A stretch of DNA of 56,317 bases from Rhizophagus sp. LPA8_4_AMF. Its lineage: Eukaryota; Glomeromycota; Glomeromycetes; Glomerales; Glomeraceae. Shown here piece after piece: positions 50,370-56,317 of the stretch. The stretch spans positions 1 through 56,317 of the forward strand of contig JADRCO010000086.1 in NCBI GenBank assembly GCA_021464525.1. Reading direction: 5' to 3'. Under the pieces are notes generated by a model that was not told where the DNA came from, ran no database searches, and saw only the letters and a program-made list of their open reading frames with translations. Position 1 is the stretch's first letter, and each line of letters starts with the position of its first letter. A program made the position numbers and the translations under genes.

Positions 50370-51596
50370 TGGGATATTGGTTTTTTATACATTGGATCTT
50401 ACACATTTTATATACGTATCAGTCCTCAATGTTTTAGATTCACTTCTAGTGTTGGCAGGAACTCTGGTAAGAAAATAAATCCGGTAAGCACAGTCAAGAC
50501 AGAGAAATTGAGGATTTCGTTATATTTCAATCGTTTATGTTACCTTGTGCGTTGTCAAGATTTTTTTTCTCGTACCAAGAGATGTACCTTTTTTTTTTAT
50601 TATTGTAACCTTTTTTTCTCTGTCGGTTGATTAAAAAAAAAAATTAAATGGGTTTATTCAACCTTTTTTGATTCTTTATCTTCCGACAATTTCATTACTA
50701 CTTGGTTGGGGTTTGTATATTCTTTGATTCTGTTTATATATTACTAGATATATATATTTTTTTCTATAAAAAAAAAAAAATTTTATTGTACAACTATACC
50801 AGGAATTTTAATCTATTTTATCAGGTTGGTTAATATCAAGGTAGGCAAATTTTATTAAAATGACAAGTAGGATTTTTATTTTATTTGTTTGAATGTAAAT
50901 TGTGATTTATTTATTATAATAGTAAAATTTATGATCATAAATGAATTACATGATTATTTATTTTATGCTAGCATTAAGCACAACTGCTGAGCTGTTGTAC
51001 TATTAGCTAAGCAATTTTCATGTATGATTTTTATTGTAATTGACATAAATTAAATCTTTAATAGTATACTACGTCATCTTCGATGTAATTATAAATCAAT
51101 CTTGCCATTTATTAATTAACCTTTTCAAGTTTTTTAATTCTATATCTAAGTTTTTTTATATATTTCGCCTTAATTCGGCTCAATGTCAGATGTTATTAAA
51201 TGATTCCAAAAAATAGGATGAAGATTTGACTTGTAATCAAACCAAATATAATTTATTTTTCTCCCGACATTTTAATGAAAGAAAAAATTCAATTGTTCTG
51301 TTAATATATAAGATCTTTTGCGTTCTCATATTCCTACCAATTTCTCTTAACATAAATAGTGTATTCAACGCTCAATAATAAATAAAATATGATAACCAAA
51401 TACGGAATAATAATTCTTTGTAATTTTGCTTTTCAAATGTCATGAGTATAGTAGATAATATTGAAAGAATGAGAGCGGATGGTAGTAACAGTATTGACGA
51501 TTGACGGTATAATACAATTGCAATAAAAATTAAAGAAAAAAAAAATAAATGTAGCTCCTAAACTAGTTTAAATGTCCTAATTAGAAATATAACAAA
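50370..51596. other. Convergent 3' region between the BuGZ-like and DUF2415 genes
   Basis: 1.2 kb, no intact gene. The left 270 bp is probably the 3'UTR of the zinc-finger gene. At 51422-51442 a 21-base word is identical to part of the carboxypeptidase exon at 12641-12661, with weaker likeness beyond it (see Part 2). Confidence 0.5.
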
Positions 51597-53949
51597 TCAT
51601 AGAAAAATGTTTCCAACGTCATTAATTGATGAAATCTTTTCATATTCCAAAATACACCTATAATAATAAAAAAAGTTATATAATAATTAATAATTAAATG
51701 AAATATATCAAAAAGTAATCCTAAGCATTATAACAAACCCATAATTTTCATCGGCATTTGCTATGTATAAACCATCCGTATCAGGAGTAAATGTTACACC
51801 AGCAATTTCGCCAAATAAATCGATCACTTGAGACCGTTCAAATGTATGTGCGTCGAATATGTGAACGAAATCGGCAGGTTCTGGAAAAATCAAAAGTTCA
51901 AAAAAAATTTTTATTTTATATCAAAATTGATTACTTGAATCATAACTAACCTGCCATTGCTAAATAACGTCCGTCTTCAGAAAAATGAAGTGACCTCACA
52001 GCTCCGATCTTGGCACCCAATACATCAAACGCCTTAGACATATTTCTTATATCGTATAACCTATATATGATAGATATCATTTTTAGCGTTACAACGAAAA
52101 GAAAAATTGTCATCAAATTTTCGGGTTTTAATCCTACCTGGTTGTTTTGTCTTATAATTATCCACAAGAGGTTTAAAAGTCATTTACCATTACAAATGCG
52201 AAAAATAATCTAGCAAATTGCGATGACAATCACGTACCTTGATTCCCTGTCGCAATTATCTTTCCATCAGGACTCCAGCAGCAAGCAAAGGAATAATCAA
52301 AATGTCCTTTCAAAGTTGTTATAGCTACAAAAGGAAAGTTAACTCATGGACTAAAAATATAGAGAAGAAAATATATTAAATTAGGCAAACATACTCTTTC
52401 CAGTATCTGAGCTTACAACCACAGCGTCCGTGTTATCCCCAACAACACATAATAAATCTTTGTTCGGATTAACCGAAGTGCACTATGAATAAATAAAGAA
52501 GGTAAGTATAAATAATAAATAAAAATCATATAGTTATAATTAGAAGCATACATTAACTGCCCATTCAAAATCATAAGTCTCAATAAATCTTGTTGTCGCA
52601 AGATCCATAATTCTGGATTTTTTATCATTGCTAGATATCACTGATACAATACCTATTTAATGCAAAAATATATACTTAAATTTAAATATACATATTTACA
52701 TAACTTCCTTTTTGAAAGATTATTCAAATAAAAAACTAACTTCCAGTTCTCGATTCGATAATATCCATATGATTTGTTATTCCATTTGAATCAGTAGTTA
52801 TAGTGCCAAATTGAACCGGTTCTGCATCAAGACGTCTGCATGCATATTCACCATATAATCCTATGTAATAGTCGTGAGATATTTCGCAAAACTGTAACGT
52901 GCAAATCATTAAATTTTACTAAACTTTGACATCATACCACCAACAAGCAGATAATTGTACTTGCAAGCAATTGTGCTAATTTCAAACGGTGTTTCGGCAC
53001 TACGATTGTTATAGCTCAAATCCAATGCAACTTTTGATTTTTTCATTACTGAATTCCAATGTCCAATACGAGGAGAATCTGTAAAAGGAATAATGGGCCA
53101 GTTAATAGCTTGATACTACACAACAAAGTCTTTTTCGATAAAAATACTCACGTGTGTAGAATACATCATTTCTTCCAGTTGCCCATAACAAATTTCGTAA
53201 CTGAAAATGGACAATAAAGCATCTATGTGGCAAAGTGGTATACTTGAACTTATAGAATTGTGCATCTGTTCGAACCGATTTAATTTCCTAAAAAAATCGC
53301 GTAATTTAAACAAAATGATTTAAATATCTAAAATAAGTTGTAATGTAAAATATTCAAACCTTTTTCAAATCATCATGCGGCCTCTGAACGTTTTCATAGT
53401 TCTTATAATCTATGAGACTAAGAAAAAAAATGTAATCGATATTAATTTTAATAATTATTTAATTTAAAAATTCAGTATAGCAAACGAAAAAAAAAGACGA
53501 ACCGAAGTTCGCGATATCTTTGACGTGTTACATTAAAGGCGTCCCATGTAATTCCTTGCTATAGTAAATCATTCTTTAGCAATTGCATGTTACTTAAAAA
53601 TTGATAACGAAAATCAATGTAAGATATTGTACCACATCCATCCCATTTTCTGCGTCTTGGGCAGTGACCTCACGGAGCTAAAAAGATAATTCAATATAAG
53701 CATACATTATAAAGAAAGATAAATCGACAAATTTATATACTTACCCAATACCAAGAACGTTTTCTTTCTGAAGAACCGTTTTCTGTACCTATTATTTTAT
53801 AAACATTTATTACCAAGGAGAGTATAAAAGAAGACAAGAACAAAACAAGCGGTTTAATTGATTCAAATTAACATACAAGGCCACTCGAGATCTAAATTAT
53901 GCATGTTTTCATTTATGGTAACGTCATCAACATCCACAAGATCAGACAT
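51597..53949 (-). CDS. WD40-repeat protein of the DUF2415 family, function unknown
   Basis: About ten exons from the ATG at 53949 (MSDLVDVDDVTINENMHNLDLEWP) to a stop at 51597 (last exon YG, CILEYEKISSINDVGNIFL). WD-like blades include DYSFACCWSPDGKIIATGNQDKTTRLYDIRN, IGAVRSLHFSEDGRYLAMAEPADFVHIFDA and the family's signature FGEIAGVTFTPDTDGLYIANADENYG, found in uncharacterised fungal WD proteins such as fission yeast C2A9.03. The N-terminal third carries the WYWLREVTAQDAENGMDQGITWDAFNVTRQRYREL and HFQLRNLLWATGRNDVFY blocks. No enzymatic motif; presumably a scaffold. Exon ends are approximate. A CACGTG palindrome lies about 160 bp upstream of the start. Confidence 0.8.
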
Positions 53950-54106
53950 TGTGAGTAAGGCTTATTAAAACAATATATTGATTTCTTTCGATTCAAATTG
54001 AAACCGTAAGATACCGGTACTTTGTTGACGCAAATAAAAAAAACAAAATATATGCGTAATATAATGATTCGGTAAACAACTATTCCGCAGTGAGGAAAGT
54101 TTCGCG

Positions 54107-54116
54107 ATCACGTGAT
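54107..54116. promoter_or_regulatory. ATCACGTGAT palindrome upstream of the DUF2415 gene
   Basis: Same 10-bp palindrome as at 43948, about 160 bp upstream of the ATG at 53949. Confidence 0.5.
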
Positions 54117-54239
54117 ACATTTCAATGAACTTCCCTTCGTTATTTCCGTTATTTACGACCAATTAACCGTAATGGCAAATGTGTGACAGGTTAGGTCGAT
54201 CTTTGCCATATTAGGAATGTGTGAGAGATAAGCAAACTA

Positions 54240-54491
54240 CCCCAGCAACACCATAAAAAATTCACAGTCACGTGACTATTGGCCCGCATTACGGCGTTAT
54301 GCACTAACATGTGAAAGTTATCAGTGGCTGACCAGTGACAAATAAGGCGTGACGAATATGTTTTCACCTACTCGAAAAAAACTAAGTCCCTCAGATAAAT
54401 ATAAACAATGAAAACACGGAGGGGTGTGACGGAAGTGAAGAATAATTTACTATGATCACGTGACTGTGAATTTTTTATGGTGATGCTGGGG
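54240..54491. repeat. Inverted repeat with 36-bp near-perfect arms carrying CACGTG
   Basis: The arms at 54240-54275 and 54456-54491 are reverse complements with one mismatch in 36 (CCCCAGCAACACCATAAAAA and onward, against the complement ending GATGCTGGGG). Each arm includes TCACGTGA at its inner end. The spacer is 180 bp. A few bases outside, AGATAAGC also recurs in inverted form at both ends (about 54226 and 54498), so the repeat may be longer and interrupted. Confidence 0.85.
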
Positions 54492-54562
54492 AAAATGAGA
54501 TAAGCATCACCGGGCACGTGATTGCGGGAAACGCGTTGTTTATATTTATCTCAGCGACTTAG
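54382..54562. repeat. Second inverted repeat overlapping the first, arms about 27 bp
   Basis: 54382-54408 (CTAAGTCCCTCAGATAAATA and onward) and 54536-54562 are reverse complements with two mismatches in 27. The left arm lies inside the spacer of the 36-bp repeat and the right arm lies outside it, so the two pairs overlap like a pseudoknot rather than nest. A third pair, GTGACAAATA near 54335-54344 with two copies of its complement at 54586-54610, follows the same scheme. Confidence 0.75.
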
Positions 54563-56317
54563 ATTATTTTAAGCGGTCTGATCTCTATTTGTCACTTAGC
54601 TATTTGTCACCGGATGGTCAACTTGACCACTTAAAATGGCATACATTTCAGACGTGCAATTTTGATAGCAAAAAAAAAAAAATTTTACAGTATTTTAGCA
54701 TAAAAAATTATTGAAATTCTTCCATAAACTATATATTTTGCAGACATACCTTGAGTTTTTGAGTTTATTTATACTTTAATATTAAAAATAAAAAAATTAT
54801 TTTTGATAGTTTAATGTAGTAAGAATCACCTGTGATAAGATTTATATAAATAAGTCTTATAATTAACTTTTTGTAAATTTTATTTTATGATATTTTATTT
54901 TATAAGCTTTATTTAAACTTTCCTATTTAAACTTCGCCTATAAAAATTTTCATTTACACTATTTTTTTTACTTTATCTTATTATACTTATTATATAATTA
55001 TATACATATATTATTGTTATATTTAATAAAATATTAGTTTATAAAAATCTGCATAATTCTATTGGATTAAATGATAAAATATATCTGATATTATTAAATT
55101 TTATATAAATAAAGAAAAATTGGTTAAAAGTTTAAATTTAATGACAATAATTTATATATTATTTTACTTTTAAAAAAATAAATTAAAAATTCAAATTTGC
55201 AGAAAAAAAAAAAAACTAAGTTTACTAATATTAAAATAATAAAAATATACAATTATATATATGCAGCATGCATGGTTAAAAATCACAAATTTAAATCAAT
55301 TTAAGTATGATGTAATGATCAGCATTTATATTATTAATTTTACTCTAAAAAGACCTTTTTCTCACATATATGACATTTCTTAGCAGTATATATTGAAATT
55401 TTGTAAATATATTCTTCAAACCTTACTCTATAAAGATCCCAAAAGTATTTTTTAAGATCCCAAACTTTTATTAATACAAATAGTAAGTAGTAGATCATAA
55501 ATAAATAAAGGACTGAGTGCGTAATAATAAATTCTCAAATTTATATATTTACGTTTTAATTTGAAAGGTTAAATCAAGTTTTCATTATTTAATTACTATT
55601 TCACATCCAACAAGTACTTAATTCATGATCAATTGATTACATGCAAAATTTACTATGTAATTTCTAGATTAATTTTTATAATAAAATGCATTTATAGGCA
55701 CAAATTACCTAAATAAGTAATTATAAAGATCTTTTATAGAATGGTTTAAGCTGAAATTTTTTATACAAATATATGATGCTTGCAATTTATAAATAACCAA
55801 AAAAATCATACTTTAATGTGTTTGTTTAGTTGTTTACCTTGAAGGACCTTCAGATTCCAGCAAGTTTCTTATATATGTTGTACGTCAGATGACGATTTGT
55901 GTTAGATGCAGCTGACATGCATCAGATGTAGATTAATACTTAACATGTATTACTTGTGACATAAAATTGTTATAATTATATTATAATTAAACATTAAATT
56001 TTTCAAATTTAATACATTTTTTTTATTAAATAAATTTATTAATTATATTAAAAAGAGTGTTGCTAACTTGCCTCTCCTCCCAGTTAAATCACCTAGGTTA
56101 AATCACTCCTTCCATAAAAATAATTGTATAATTTATCATTTATATTATTTTATATTAAAAAATTAATTTGTTCTGGATCCCCCTCCCTTTTATAAAATTG
56201 ATTGGATGAATTTATTCCTCACTCTAAATTAAATTGTGATTGGATAATTTTGAGAATAAGCAAAATTTATATCTGTTGTATTACTTATAACTGATAATCT
56301 TTTTTTTTTAAAAAAAA

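Larger units (their letters stand above)
53950..56317. other. Intergenic region at the right end, with inverted-repeat structure
   Basis: The first 700 bp holds the promoter of the DUF2415 gene and the repeats listed below. From about 54650 to the end the DNA is very AT-rich and resembles the left end. A direct repeat AAGATCCCAAA occurs twice near 55434 and 55456, and a GTTAAATCAC pair near 56083-56104. No gene is seen. Confidence 0.6.

Overview
The window looks like nuclear DNA of a filamentous fungus. It is very AT-rich, and most genes are cut by many short introns (about 50-170 nt, GT...AG with T-rich 3' ends). The proteins are typical fungal housekeeping families. The base composition, the intron style and one stand-alone TKL-type kinase gene suggest an arbuscular mycorrhizal fungus (Glomeromycotina, Rhizophagus-like). 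The genus is an inference; no rRNA or other species marker is present.

Layout, left to right: AT-rich DNA with two small foldback elements (1-3325); stomatin-like protein 2 (+); a DUF676 lipase (-); a Ser-rich single-pass membrane protein of unknown function (+); a vacuolar-type serine carboxypeptidase (+); a TKL-like kinase (-); an Spp1/CFP1-like PHD-finger COMPASS subunit (-); splicing factor ISY1 (+); a Cdc4/Mlc1-type myosin essential light chain (+); exocyst Exo70 (-); GPI mannosyltransferase I, PIG-M (+); ribosomal protein eL13 (-); diflavin reductase TAH18/NDOR1 (+); retromer VPS26 (+); TFIIB (+); ribosomal protein eS30 (-); CIA-targeting factor CIA1 (-); an OCA1-like phosphatase (+); an Sbp1-like RRM-RGG-RRM protein (-); a DUF836 glutaredoxin-like protein (+); TFIIIC subunit 5/Sfc1 (-); SIN3 (+); a BuGZ/ZNF207-like zinc-finger protein (+); and a DUF2415 WD40 protein (-). 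The last 2.4 kb are intergenic and carry an unusual inverted-repeat structure.

The genes do not form one pathway. Seven neighbouring pairs are divergent and share a promoter region: lipase/membrane protein, Spp1/ISY1, Exo70/PIG-M, eL13/TAH18, CIA1/OCA1, Sbp1/DUF836 and TFIIIC5/SIN3. TAH18 and CIA1 both serve cytosolic Fe-S assembly but sit among unrelated genes.

I found no convincing undescribed system. The best leads are at the RNA and DNA-structure level. Three introns appear to use GC-AG ends, and in TAH18 the GC donor competes with an in-frame GT-AG pair that would remove a conserved NADPH-domain motif. Four genes have the start codon alone in its coding exon, and two have micro-exons of 13 and 17 nt. 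CACGTG palindromes recur in promoters and inside the inverted-repeat structure near the right end. Exon ends were placed by eye from reading frame and family conservation; most are firm to the base, and those given as approximate are not.
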